Position numbers and translations under genes: made by a program. Source: Ensifer adhaerens (GTDB lineage Bacteria > Pseudomonadota > Alphaproteobacteria > Rhizobiales > Rhizobiaceae). Taken from it: a DNA stretch of 64,000 nucleotides. Location of the stretch: NCBI RefSeq assembly GCF_002940685.1, contig NZ_PNFP01000009.1, positions 186,001 through 250,000 of the forward strand, in the 5' to 3' direction. The notes under the pieces are model-generated. The model saw nothing but the letters and a program-made list of their open reading frames with translations. It searched no databases and was not told the DNA's origin. Positions 1-7,399 of this stretch are shown one piece after another (within the stretch, counting starts at the first letter, position 1; the number at the start of each line of letters is the position of its first letter).

Positions 1-598
1 GCACCCAGGTGCGCGGGAAAACCATGAAGCCGATGCCGACGGCGAGCAGCGAATCGACCCATTGCCAGCCGGTCGCCCAGATGACCACTGCGCCGACGAT
101 GACGGCGAGCGATCCCAGCATGTCCGACCAGACCTCGAGATAGGCGCCCTTGACGTTGAGGCTCTCGTCCTTGTGGCCGGTCAGCAGCCGCATGGAGGCG
201 AGATTGACGAGCAAGCCGATGACGGCGATCACCAGCATGCCGCCGGACTGGATTTCCTGCGGCTCGGACAGGCGTTTCCAGGCCTCGTAGAGGATATAGA
301 AGGCAACACCAAGCAGGAGCAGCGCGTTGAAGGCGGCAGCGAGGATCTCGAAACGCGCATAGCCGTAGGTGCGCAAAAGGTCCGACGGGCGACGGCCGAC
401 ATGAATGGCGACGAGGGCGATCGCGAGGGCTGCCGTATCGGTCAGCATGTGCATCGCATCGGATATCAGCGCCAGGCTGCCGGTCAGGATGCCGCCTATG
501 ACCTCGGCCAGCATGAAACCGCCGGTCAGGCCAAGCGAGGCCCAGAGCCTGGACACCGGCGTGCTCGCGACATCTGCGTGGTGGTGATCGCCGCCCAT
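1..598 (-). CDS. Cation diffusion facilitator (CDF) metal efflux protein, partial
   Basis: The reverse strand opens at ATG 598 and reads without a stop to the left edge, so only the N-terminal ~199 residues are present. The protein begins MGGDHHHADV, a short His-rich start typical of metal exporters. Several hydrophobic segments follow. Two acidic motifs sit where CDF proteins bind metal in membrane helices II and V: SDAMHMLTD near residues 47-55 and EVWSDMLGS near residue 155. The family exports Zn, Co, Cd or Ni from the cytoplasm by proton antiport; the metal cannot be told from sequence. The cytoplasmic C-terminal domain lies outside the window. It runs in the same direction as the molybdopterin oxidoreductase upstream of it, 32 bp away, so co-transcription is possible. 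Confidence 0.85.
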   Translation of the reverse strand, partial: MGGDHHHADVASTPVSRLWASLGLTGGFMLAEVIGGILTGSLALISDAMHMLTDTAALAIALVAIHVGRRPSDLLRTYGYARFEILAAAFNALLLLGVAFYILYEAWKRLSEPQEIQSGGMLVIAVIGLLVNLASMRLLTGHKDESLNVKGAYLEVWSDMLGSLAVIVGAVVIWATGWQWVDSLLAVGIGFMVFPRTWV

Positions 599-630
599 GG
601 AAAGTTCCGTCTGCCGTTGAACAACCTGAT

Positions 631-2748
631 TTAGCGCGCCAACCTTACCCAAACCCTGTTGTCGTGGAAGGCAGCGCCGCCATAGGGCGCCACGGCATCG
701 GCACCGGTGAGCACATTGATACCCTCGCCGTCGAGATGGGCGCCGTTCGGCCACAGCCCCTCGGCTATGACCACGCCGCGCCGCGCTCCGCCGCCGATCT
801 TCGCATGCAGACGCACTTCGCCGCGTTCGTTGCCGAGCTGGACGATGTCGCCATCGGCTATCCCGAGTGCTTCGGCATCTTCGGCATGGATCATGACTTC
901 CGGGCGCACTTCCTTCTGGATCGAGGATGGCGTCTCGGCAAAGGTCGAGTTGAGGAAAGAACGGGCCGGAGAGGTTGCGAGCCGGAACGGATGCTTCGCG
1001 TCCGCGACTTCGATCAGGTCGACATGATCAGGAAACTCCGGCAGCGCCTGGTGCGGCCCCTGAATGCCCATCGACTTCGGCGGCCGGTTCGGCGCCGGCG
1101 TCCCGGTCCAGTCCGCTTTGAAGCGGAACTTGCCGTCAGGGTGGCCGAAACCCTTGAGGTAGTGTGCATCTTCAAAGGCCGGCTGACAGTCGAGCCACTT
1201 TTCTTGTCTCATCTCCTCGTAGCCGATGCTGTAATTGGCAAGCAGCCGGTCGATATGCTCACGCTCCGTCAGGCCGAAACCGGCATGATCGGCAACGCCC
1301 AGGCGCCTGGCCAGTTCCTCGATGACGAAGAGATTGGTGCGCACGGTCGAGGGCGGCTCCACGACCTTGGGGCCGATCAGGATGTGCTGGTGGCCGCCGC
1401 CGCGATAGAGATCGTCATGTTCCAGGAACATGGTGGCCGGCAGCACGATATCGGCGACAGCGGCCGTGTCGGTCATGAACTGCTCGTGCACGGCGACGAA
1501 AAGATCGTCGCGCAGGAAGCCACGCTTCACCAGCCGCTGTTCCGGCGCGACGTTCACCGGGTTGGTGTTCTGGATCAGCATCGCCGTTACCGGCCCGCGG
1601 TGGCGCAAGGCCTCGGCGTCGCCGGTCAGCACGCGGCCGATCTGCGACTGGTCGAGCATGCGGACATCGGGATCATGGAAGGCCGAGCCGATGAGCTCGC
1701 GCTTGTCGAGCTTGAAGATGTCGTTGTTGGAGTGGAAGGCGCCGCCGCCTTCGTGTTTCCAGGAGCCGAGTACGGTCGCGACGGAAGCGGCAGCATGGAT
1801 CGCGACCGAACCGTTACGCTGGCGGGTAAAACCGTAGCCGAGGCGGAAGTAGGTGCGCGGCGTCGTGCCGACGAGCTTCGCGAAAGCTTCGATTTCATCA
1901 ACAGAAAGGCCTGTTATGGCCGACGCCCATTCCGGCCCGCGCGACTTCAGATGCGCTTCGAGGCCGGCAGGATCGTCGGCGAATTTTGCCATGTAGGCCC
2001 GGTCGGCATAGCCGTCCCGAAAGGCGATATGCATCACGGCACAGGCGAGCGCCGCATCGGTGCCCGGCTTCAGCACGAGGCCCATGTCGGCCTGCTTGAC
2101 CGTCGGGTTGTCGTAGATGTCGATGACGACGATCTTGGCGCCGTGGTCCTTGCGGGCTTTCACCGCATGGGTCATCACGTTGACCTGGGTCGCGACCGCG
2201 TTCGTACCCCAGATGACGACGCAATCGGCCTTGGCCATCTCGCGCGGGTCGGGGCCGCGCAAGGTGCCGGTCGCCATGGTGAAACCGGTCCAGGCCATGT
2301 TGGTGCAGATCGAGCCGAAGAAGCCCGAATAGCGCTTGGCGTGGCGCAGCCGATCGATCGAGTCCCGCTGCACCTGCCCCATGGTGCCGGCATAGAAATA
2401 CGGCCAGATGGCCTCTGCGCCGTGCTTCTGCTCGGCACGAATGAACTGATCGGCGATCTCGTCGAGCGCCGCTTCCCAGCTCACGTCCTGCCAGGCGCCC
2501 TCGCCCTTGGCACCCTTGCGGCGCTGCGGCACCATCAGACGGCCCGGATGATAGATGCGCTCGGAATAGCGCGCCACCTTGGCGCAGATGACGCCGGCGG
2601 TGTAGGTATTGGCGGCGGCGCCGCGCACACGACCGATCCGCCCTTCGGCGGTCAGGTCGACTTCGAGCGCGCATGCGGAGGGACAGTCATGCGGACAGAC
2701 CGAATGACCGATCGATTTTTGTGCATTGATGGGGGTCGCAACGTTCAT
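631..2748 (-). CDS. Molybdopterin-dependent oxidoreductase with N-terminal Fe-S motif
   Basis: A protein of about 705 residues of the DMSO reductase/formate dehydrogenase catalytic superfamily. Near the N-terminus CPHDCPSAC followed ~40 residues later by ICAK gives the four cysteines of a 4Fe-4S cluster. Then come the molybdopterin oxidoreductase core (AIWPYFYAG, VVIWGTNAV, VVIDIYDN) and a C-terminal molydopterin dinucleotide-binding domain (PFRLATSP ... NERGEV). No twin-arginine leader is visible, so it is probably cytoplasmic. Substrate unknown. In-frame starts exist at ATG 2766 and TTG 2772; I chose ATG 2748, which begins MNVATPINAQ, but none has a strong ribosome binding site. A 716-residue antisense frame covers the gene and is a shadow of its codon use. 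The moaD and moaE cofactor genes lie about 8 kb away. Confidence 0.88.
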   Translation of the reverse strand: MNVATPINAQKSIGHSVCPHDCPSACALEVDLTAEGRIGRVRGAAANTYTAGVICAKVARYSERIYHPGRLMVPQRRKGAKGEGAWQDVSWEAALDEIADQFIRAEQKHGAEAIWPYFYAGTMGQVQRDSIDRLRHAKRYSGFFGSICTNMAWTGFTMATGTLRGPDPREMAKADCVVIWGTNAVATQVNVMTHAVKARKDHGAKIVVIDIYDNPTVKQADMGLVLKPGTDAALACAVMHIAFRDGYADRAYMAKFADDPAGLEAHLKSRGPEWASAITGLSVDEIEAFAKLVGTTPRTYFRLGYGFTRQRNGSVAIHAAASVATVLGSWKHEGGGAFHSNNDIFKLDKRELIGSAFHDPDVRMLDQSQIGRVLTGDAEALRHRGPVTAMLIQNTNPVNVAPEQRLVKRGFLRDDLFVAVHEQFMTDTAAVADIVLPATMFLEHDDLYRGGGHQHILIGPKVVEPPSTVRTNLFVIEELARRLGVADHAGFGLTEREHIDRLLANYSIGYEEMRQEKWLDCQPAFEDAHYLKGFGHPDGKFRFKADWTGTPAPNRPPKSMGIQGPHQALPEFPDHVDLIEVADAKHPFRLATSPARSFLNSTFAETPSSIQKEVRPEVMIHAEDAEALGIADGDIVQLGNERGEVRLHAKIGGGARRGVVIAEGLWPNGAHLDGEGINVLTGADAVAPYGGAAFHDNRVWVRLAR

Positions 2749-2835
2749 GGCTTTTCTATATGGCATCGGCAATTCGGCTCAAAGAGCCAATCGCCCACCC
2801 ATCGCAACTATTGATCACAGCCATCGGCGGCGCTC

Positions 2836-3705
2836 ATGAACTATCGGCATATCTACCACGCGGGCAATTTCGCCGACGTCCTCAAGCACGCGGTGCTGGC
2901 GCGGCTCGTCACCTATCTCCAGCAGAAGGAGAAGGCGTTCCGCGTGCTCGATACCCATGCGGGCATCGGGCTCTACGACCTCTCCAGCGAAGAGGCGCAG
3001 AAGACCGGCGAATGGCGCGACGGCGTCGGCCGGCTCCTTGACGGTGAACTGCCGCCAGAGATCGCGGCGATCCTCGCTCCCTACCTTTCCTCCATCCGCA
3101 CGCTGAACCCCGGCGCCGAGCTGACGCTCTATCCCGGCTCGCCGAAGCTTGCGCGCATGCTCTTTCGCCCGCAGGACCGGCTTTCGGCGATGGAGCTGCA
3201 TCCGGACGACTACGAAACCCTGCACCGGCTCTTCGACGGCGATTTTCAGAGCCGCATCACCGAGCTCGACGGCTGGCTGGCGCTCGGCGCACACCTGCCG
3301 CCGAAGGAGAAGCGCGGGCTTATCCTCGTCGACCCACCCTTCGAGAAAGAGGGCGAATACGACCGCCTCGCCGATGGGCTTGCGCGCGGCTATCGCCGCT
3401 TTGCCAGCGGCGTCTATTGCCTATGGTATCCCTTGAAGCAGGGCGCACCGATCAAGGCCTTCCACGAGGCGCTGAAGGCGCTGGATATTCCGAAGATGCT
3501 CTGCGCCGAACTGTCGGTCAGAAGCGACCGCGAAACCACAGGGCTTTCCGGCTCCGGCCTCATCATCGTCAATCCGCCGTTCACGCTGAAGAGCGAACTC
3601 GACCTGCTCCTGCCGTTCCTGAAAACCCGGCTGGGCCAGGATCGTTTCGCGTCCAGCCGCTGCTTCTGGCTGCGCGGAGAAGAACAGGCAACCCGAGGGG
3701 CTTGA
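2836..3705 (+). CDS. rlmJ: 23S rRNA (adenine-2030-N6)-methyltransferase RlmJ
   Basis: 289 residues, the usual length for RlmJ, which methylates A2030 of 23S rRNA from S-adenosylmethionine. The family's characteristic start MNYRHIYHAGNFADVLKH is present. The SAM-binding region follows (LDTHAGIGLYDL) and the catalytic DPPF motif occurs in ILVDPPFEKEGEY near residue 169. A second NPPF occurs near the C-terminus (IIVNPPFTL). It diverges from the molybdopterin oxidoreductase across an 87-bp gap, so the two probably have back-to-back promoters. Function is inferred by family; confidence is high because both the start motif and the catalytic motif are intact. Confidence 0.93.
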   Translation: MNYRHIYHAGNFADVLKHAVLARLVTYLQQKEKAFRVLDTHAGIGLYDLSSEEAQKTGEWRDGVGRLLDGELPPEIAAILAPYLSSIRTLNPGAELTLYPGSPKLARMLFRPQDRLSAMELHPDDYETLHRLFDGDFQSRITELDGWLALGAHLPPKEKRGLILVDPPFEKEGEYDRLADGLARGYRRFASGVYCLWYPLKQGAPIKAFHEALKALDIPKMLCAELSVRSDRETTGLSGSGLIIVNPPFTLKSELDLLLPFLKTRLGQDRFASSRCFWLRGEEQATRGA

Positions 3706-3756
3706 CGGACGGGCGCGACGCACCGCAATCTCGTGTGACGACATAGGGAGACGCCC

Positions 3757-4197
3757 ATGACTCGCACGCTCGCCGCCACGCTTCTCATTTCGCTTTCCCT
3801 CGCCGGCGCCACGGCGCCGGGCGCCGTTGCCGCCGACTATATCGGCAACGGTGGGGCACAGTCCTACAATGCAGGGGTCTGCAGCGAAGCCTCCGTTCTC
3901 GGCTTCATCACCTCCCGCTTTGAGTATCGGGATGCAAATTACCTGCACGCCAATCTGTCGATCGCCGAAATTCGCAACATGGGGCAGAACCGCCAGGAGT
4001 TCCGCGACGAGACGCATCTGGTCGAGCGCGAATACTGCTACGCGACCGCCGTCATGACCGACGGCGAGCAGCGCGCTCTCTACTACCTCATCGAACGCCC
4101 GTGGGGCTTTGCCGGTGTCGGCAGAAGCATCGAATTCTGCGTCGGCGGCCTTGACCCATGGTATGTCTACGGCGCGTACTGCGCCTCGCTCCGCTAA
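3757..4197 (+). CDS. Small secreted protein of unknown function
   Basis: 146 residues beginning with a clear Sec signal peptide (MTRTLAATLLISLSLAGA ... AVAADY; likely cleavage after AVA near residue 25). The mature part of ~120 residues has four cysteines (GVCSEAS, REYCYAT, EFCVGG, AYCASL), suggesting two disulphides in the periplasm. Aromatic residues are frequent. I do not recognise a named domain. It lies 51 bp after rlmJ, and its stop is 2 bp before the start of the RNase T2 gene, so the two secreted products are probably translated from one message and may work together. It could be an inhibitor, partner or unrelated passenger; the sequence does not decide. Confidence 0.75.
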   Translation: MTRTLAATLLISLSLAGATAPGAVAADYIGNGGAQSYNAGVCSEASVLGFITSRFEYRDANYLHANLSIAEIRNMGQNRQEFRDETHLVEREYCYATAVMTDGEQRALYYLIERPWGFAGVGRSIEFCVGGLDPWYVYGAYCASLR

Positions 4198-4199
4198 TC

Positions 4200-4916
4200 A
4201 TGAAAACATTCCGGAATGTGCGCCGGCTTCTGCCGGCGCTTTTCGTTGCGGCGGGCGTCGCCGCCTGCAGCGATCAGAACACTGAAAAGGCACCGACGGC
4301 GCCGGGAGCGCAGGCCACGAAAGCGGCCATTACGGTGCCGGTCGGCAGCGGCTTTGATTTCTACGTGCTCTCGCTCTCCTGGTCGCCGACCTGGTGCGGC
4401 GACAATGATCCGAACGGGAAATCGAGCCAATGCGAAGTCGGCCGCAATCGCGGCCTGATCGTGCATGGCCTCTGGCCGCAGAACGAACGCGGCTATCCGG
4501 ACTTCTGCCCGACGCGACAGTCCGATCGCGTGCCCTCTTCGCTCGGCAGGCAATATCTCGACCTCATTCCCTCCATGGGCCTGATCGGCCACCAATGGCG
4601 CAAGCACGGAACCTGCTCCGGCCTCAGCCAGGAGGACTACTTCGCCGTGACGCGCGCGGCTCGGGACCGGTTGACGCTGCCGGCGGAGCTCGCACCGGCC
4701 CGACAGGAAAAAGGTCTGCGTGTCGCCGCAATCGAAGACGCGCTCGTCGCGAAAAACCCTGGAATGACGAAGGATGCGGTCGCCGTGACCTGTGAAGGCA
4801 ATCGGCTCGAGGAGGTCCGGGTCTGTTTCGACAAGTCGCTCAATTTCCGCGCCTGCCCGGCGGTCGATCGCCAGGCGTGCCGAAAGGACACCGTGTCGTT
4901 GCCCCCGGCGCCCTAG
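4200..4916 (+). CDS. Ribonuclease T2 family lipoprotein
   Basis: 238 residues from ATG 4200. A lipoprotein signal peptide (LFVAAGVAAC) puts the lipidated cysteine at residue 23, so the enzyme is membrane-anchored on the periplasmic side. The T2 fold is recognised by LSLSWSPTWC, the first active-site box LIVHGLWPQ (His 89) and the second box HQWRKHGTCSG (His 136). T2 enzymes cleave RNA through a 2',3'-cyclic phosphate. In RNase Rh the residue after the first His of the second box is the catalytic Glu; here it is Gln 132, so activity could be reduced or altered. An upstream in-frame ATG (4158) would sit inside the preceding gene and destroy the signal peptide, so it is rejected. Confidence 0.88.
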   Translation: MKTFRNVRRLLPALFVAAGVAACSDQNTEKAPTAPGAQATKAAITVPVGSGFDFYVLSLSWSPTWCGDNDPNGKSSQCEVGRNRGLIVHGLWPQNERGYPDFCPTRQSDRVPSSLGRQYLDLIPSMGLIGHQWRKHGTCSGLSQEDYFAVTRAARDRLTLPAELAPARQEKGLRVAAIEDALVAKNPGMTKDAVAVTCEGNRLEEVRVCFDKSLNFRACPAVDRQACRKDTVSLPPAP

Positions 4917-4975
4917 TCGGCCGGATGGGGCGTGAATATGCTGGTTCAGAAACAATCCTGGAAAGAAGTCGTTCG

Positions 4976-5566
4976 ATGAAGATCCTGTACTCGCCCGCCT
5001 CGCCCTATTCGAACAAGGTTCGCATGGCGGCGCACTATGCCGGCTATGCGGCCGAAAGCGTGCTGACCGACACCAATGCCAACCCGCCGGAACTGATCGA
5101 CAACAATCCGCTCGGCAAGATCCCGACGCTGATCCTCGGCGACGGACGGGCGCTCTACGACAGCCGCACGATCATGCATTTCATCGACCGGGAAACCAAG
5201 GGCAAGCTCTACCCGAGGAATGCCGGCAAGCGCACCGACGTTGAACTGCTCGAAGCGCTCTGCGACGGTGTCTGCGACAGCCTGCTGGCGATCGTCTACG
5301 AGAAGCGCTCGCATCCGCCGGAAAAGGTGCATCAGCCCTGGATCGATCGGCAATGGGAAAAGGTCGAACGCAGCCTCGACTACCTGAATGCCAACCTGCC
5401 GAAGACCGGGGCCAAGCTGCACGCCGGCCATTTCGCGCTGGCGGCGGTGCTGCGCTATATCGAACTGCGCTTTGCCGGCGAATGGCAGAAGGGTCGCGCC
5501 AAACTCAAGAACTGGCCGGCGAAGTTCGAGAAGCACTTCCCCGACTACTCCAAGTTCAAGGCCTGA
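4976..5566 (+). CDS. Glutathione S-transferase family protein
   Basis: 196 residues. The N-terminal thioredoxin-like domain (MKILYSPASPYSNKVRMAAHYAGY) carries the SPYSNKVR segment in place of the CxxC-like turn. A glutathione-binding region follows (NPLGKIPTLILGDGRALYDSRTIMHFID, cis-Pro plus the Asp-Ser pair). The rest is the helical C-terminal domain. GSTs conjugate or reduce small electrophiles with glutathione in the cytoplasm; the substrate cannot be predicted. The start at 4976 follows GAAAGAAG and gives the standard N-terminus; a longer frame to 4877 overlaps the RNase gene and is not credible. A hairpin terminator follows at 5584. Confidence 0.88.
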   Translation: MKILYSPASPYSNKVRMAAHYAGYAAESVLTDTNANPPELIDNNPLGKIPTLILGDGRALYDSRTIMHFIDRETKGKLYPRNAGKRTDVELLEALCDGVCDSLLAIVYEKRSHPPEKVHQPWIDRQWEKVERSLDYLNANLPKTGAKLHAGHFALAAVLRYIELRFAGEWQKGRAKLKNWPAKFEKHFPDYSKFKA

Positions 5567-5583
5567 ACGGCAGACACAAAAAA

Positions 5584-5605
5584 GGCCGGGTTTCCCCGGC
5601 CTTTT
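5584..5605. terminator. Bidirectional rho-independent terminator
   Basis: Seven-base stem GGCCGGG/CCCGGCC with a 4-base loop, flanked by an A-run on the left and TTTT on the right. It can therefore end both the rightward GST transcript and the leftward omp25 transcript. Confidence 0.85.
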
Positions 5606-5626
5606 CGTTGATCTGGCGAAAGCCGA

Positions 5627-6265
5627 TCAGAACTTCACGCCCATACCGACCTTGACGGCGTGCTCGTCGTAGCCCGACGAGACCTTGGTGCTGCCCATGC
5701 GGAAGTCCTTCGAGCCGTAGTCGGTGTAACGGTACTCGACGCGTGCGGTGATGTTGTCGGTGACGAAGGTTTCAGCACCGACACCTGCGGTCCAGCCGAC
5801 CATGGTGTTCTTGTCGGAAGCGCCGCCGACGGTGCCCTTGGTCTGACCAACGGCGAGACCTGCGGTACCATAGACGAGGACCGGGTTCAGATCGACACCG
5901 ACGCGGCCACGCAGCGAGCCGTTGACGCCCTGCTTCATACGCAGGTTGCCCTTGGTCGAATCCTGGCCGGAGTAACCGATGTCGGCTTCACCGCCGTATA
6001 CCATCTGGCCGTCCTGAACGTTGTAGCCGCCATAGAGGCCGCCGCCGAAGCCGGCCGCGGTGTTGCTGCCGGTCGCATCGTGCTGGCCATGCTTCCAATC
6101 GGCGGTACCGCCGACATAGGCGCCCGACCAGTTCTTGGCTGCCGGCTCGGTGTATTCGGCCTGCGGAGCAGCCGGAACTTCGTCGATCGCGTCTGCAGCC
6201 TGGGCGGCCTGGAAGGCGATGAGGGTCATAGCCGAAGCCATGAGGGTGGTGGTGAGCGTACGCAT
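5627..6265 (-). CDS. Outer-membrane beta-barrel protein, Omp25/Omp31-like
   Basis: 212 residues with a signal peptide (MRTLTTTLMASAMTLIAFQAAQA, cleaved before ADAIDE). The mature part is an 8-strand barrel of the opacity/Omp25 type: NWSGAYVGG at the first strand, alternating Gly/aromatic strands (YGGEADIGYS, RVGVDLNPVLVYGTAGLA, ARVEYRYTDYG) and a terminal Phe in KVGMGVKF that serves as the BAM recognition signal. This class is abundant in rhizobial and Brucella outer membranes. Two ATGs lie in frame (6271 and 6265). AAGGAG is only 2 bases before the first but about 7 before the second, so 6265 is chosen. The long AT-rich 5' region suggests strong or regulated expression. Confidence 0.9.
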   Translation of the reverse strand: MRTLTTTLMASAMTLIAFQAAQAADAIDEVPAAPQAEYTEPAAKNWSGAYVGGTADWKHGQHDATGSNTAAGFGGGLYGGYNVQDGQMVYGGEADIGYSGQDSTKGNLRMKQGVNGSLRGRVGVDLNPVLVYGTAGLAVGQTKGTVGGASDKNTMVGWTAGVGAETFVTDNITARVEYRYTDYGSKDFRMGSTKVSSGYDEHAVKVGMGVKF

Positions 6266-6634
6266 TAACATTCTCCTTTATCGTCCCGATGTGCCGCGGG
6301 CTTGGGGGTCCCGCAGTGAAACATCGGGCAACTTTTAACTAACCCGCCCGGTTGTGCTGAAATTGGCCAGCAAATGCGGATTCACAAGAGCCAAAATGTG
6401 AAATTTTGGTGGCGCAAACGCGCCCAAAGTTTGATGTTGCTTTGGCGCCACAGGAGAATTGTTAACCATAATTCAAGATTAACGAAAGTTATACTATAAG
6501 CATGCAAAATAATACAATTTACGCCAATTCCATTAATTTTTGGGCAAGGAATCGTCAGGGAGTGTTTCAGCCCCGCGTTTCTTGCCTATATCTTCGTCCT
6601 TTGACGCGAAGATTCGAAAAAGCGGGATGAAACG
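6266..6634. promoter_or_regulatory. Divergent regulatory region, omp25-like / SDR
   Basis: 369 bp without a gene, markedly more AT-rich than its surroundings. It holds a perfect inverted repeat CCAAAAT-N5-ATTTTGG (6391-6409) and a second pair GTGGCGC/GCGCCAC (6409-6415 and 6445-6451). TTAACCAT at 6462-6469 resembles a CtrA half-site, with another TTAAC at 6479. These are candidate protein or RNA control sites for the barrel gene; no -35/-10 pair is convincing enough to call. Confidence 0.5.
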
Positions 6635-7399
6635 TTGAAGAAAGCACTGAAGGCGGCACTCGTAACCGGGGGCGCCAAGCGGATCGGCAAAGCTATAGTG
6701 GAGGACCTCGCCACCCACGGCTTTGCGGTCGCCATTCACGCCGACGCCTCATTTGACGAAGCACAGGCCCTGGCAGAAACCCTCGTGAAATCAGGCACGA
6801 ATGCCGTCGCGATTCGCGCCGACCTCACGGATACGGACGCGACATCGGCACTGATCGAGCGCGCAACCGCGGCGCTGGGGCCGATCGATTTGCTCGTCAA
6901 CAATGCATCCTTGTTCAAGAAGGACAGCCTCGACGCCTTCGACGAACAGGTCTGGGACCAGCATTTCGCCCTGCATGTGAAGGCCCCTTCGCTGCTCGCA
7001 CGCGACTTCGCGGCGCAGCTTCCGGCCGGTGCCAACGGCCTCATCATCAATGTGATCGATCAGCGCGTCTGGGCTCCCAATCCGCGCTTTTATTCCTATA
7101 TGTTGTCCAAGTCGGCGCTTTGGACGGCAACCCGGACGATGGCGCAGGCGCTCGCCCCACGCATCCGCGTCAACGGCATCGGCCCCGGGCCGACCTTGCC
7201 GAACGAACGGCAGGACCCGAAGGATTTTGAGGCGCAGGTCGATGCGCTGATCTTGAAGCGCGGGCCGACGCTCGACGAATTCGGACGGACGATCCGCTTC
7301 CTGTTCGACACGCCGTCGATTACCGGGCAGATGATCGCGCTCGACGGGGGCCAGCACCTCGCCTGGGAAACGCCCGACATCAGGGAGATAGTGGAATGA
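6635..7399 (+). CDS. Short-chain dehydrogenase/reductase, pteridine-reductase-like
   Basis: 254 residues. The NAD(P)-binding TGGAKRIG occurs at residues 11-18, NNAS at 89-92 and the catalytic YxxxK at Tyr155/Lys159. The position of the usual catalytic Ser holds Asp142 (NVIDQRVW). Pteridine reductases (PTR1, and FolM dihydromonapterin reductase) show this Asp-Tyr-Lys arrangement, so a role in reducing pterins or dihydrofolate is plausible; this is inference. The start is TTG 6635 after GGGATG; the ATG at 6627 runs into a stop after three codons. The stop overlaps uvrC by ATGA, implying translational coupling. Alternative: a generic SDR of unknown substrate. Confidence 0.85.
   Translation: MKKALKAALVTGGAKRIGKAIVEDLATHGFAVAIHADASFDEAQALAETLVKSGTNAVAIRADLTDTDATSALIERATAALGPIDLLVNNASLFKKDSLDAFDEQVWDQHFALHVKAPSLLARDFAAQLPAGANGLIINVIDQRVWAPNPRFYSYMLSKSALWTATRTMAQALAPRIRVNGIGPGPTLPNERQDPKDFEAQVDALILKRGPTLDEFGRTIRFLFDTPSITGQMIALDGGQHLAWETPDIREIVE

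Noticed and set aside
664-2814. 716-residue open frame on the plus strand
   Set aside because: Antisense to the molybdopterin oxidoreductase, which has clear motifs. The frame is a product of high-GC codon bias and has no domain or ribosome site.
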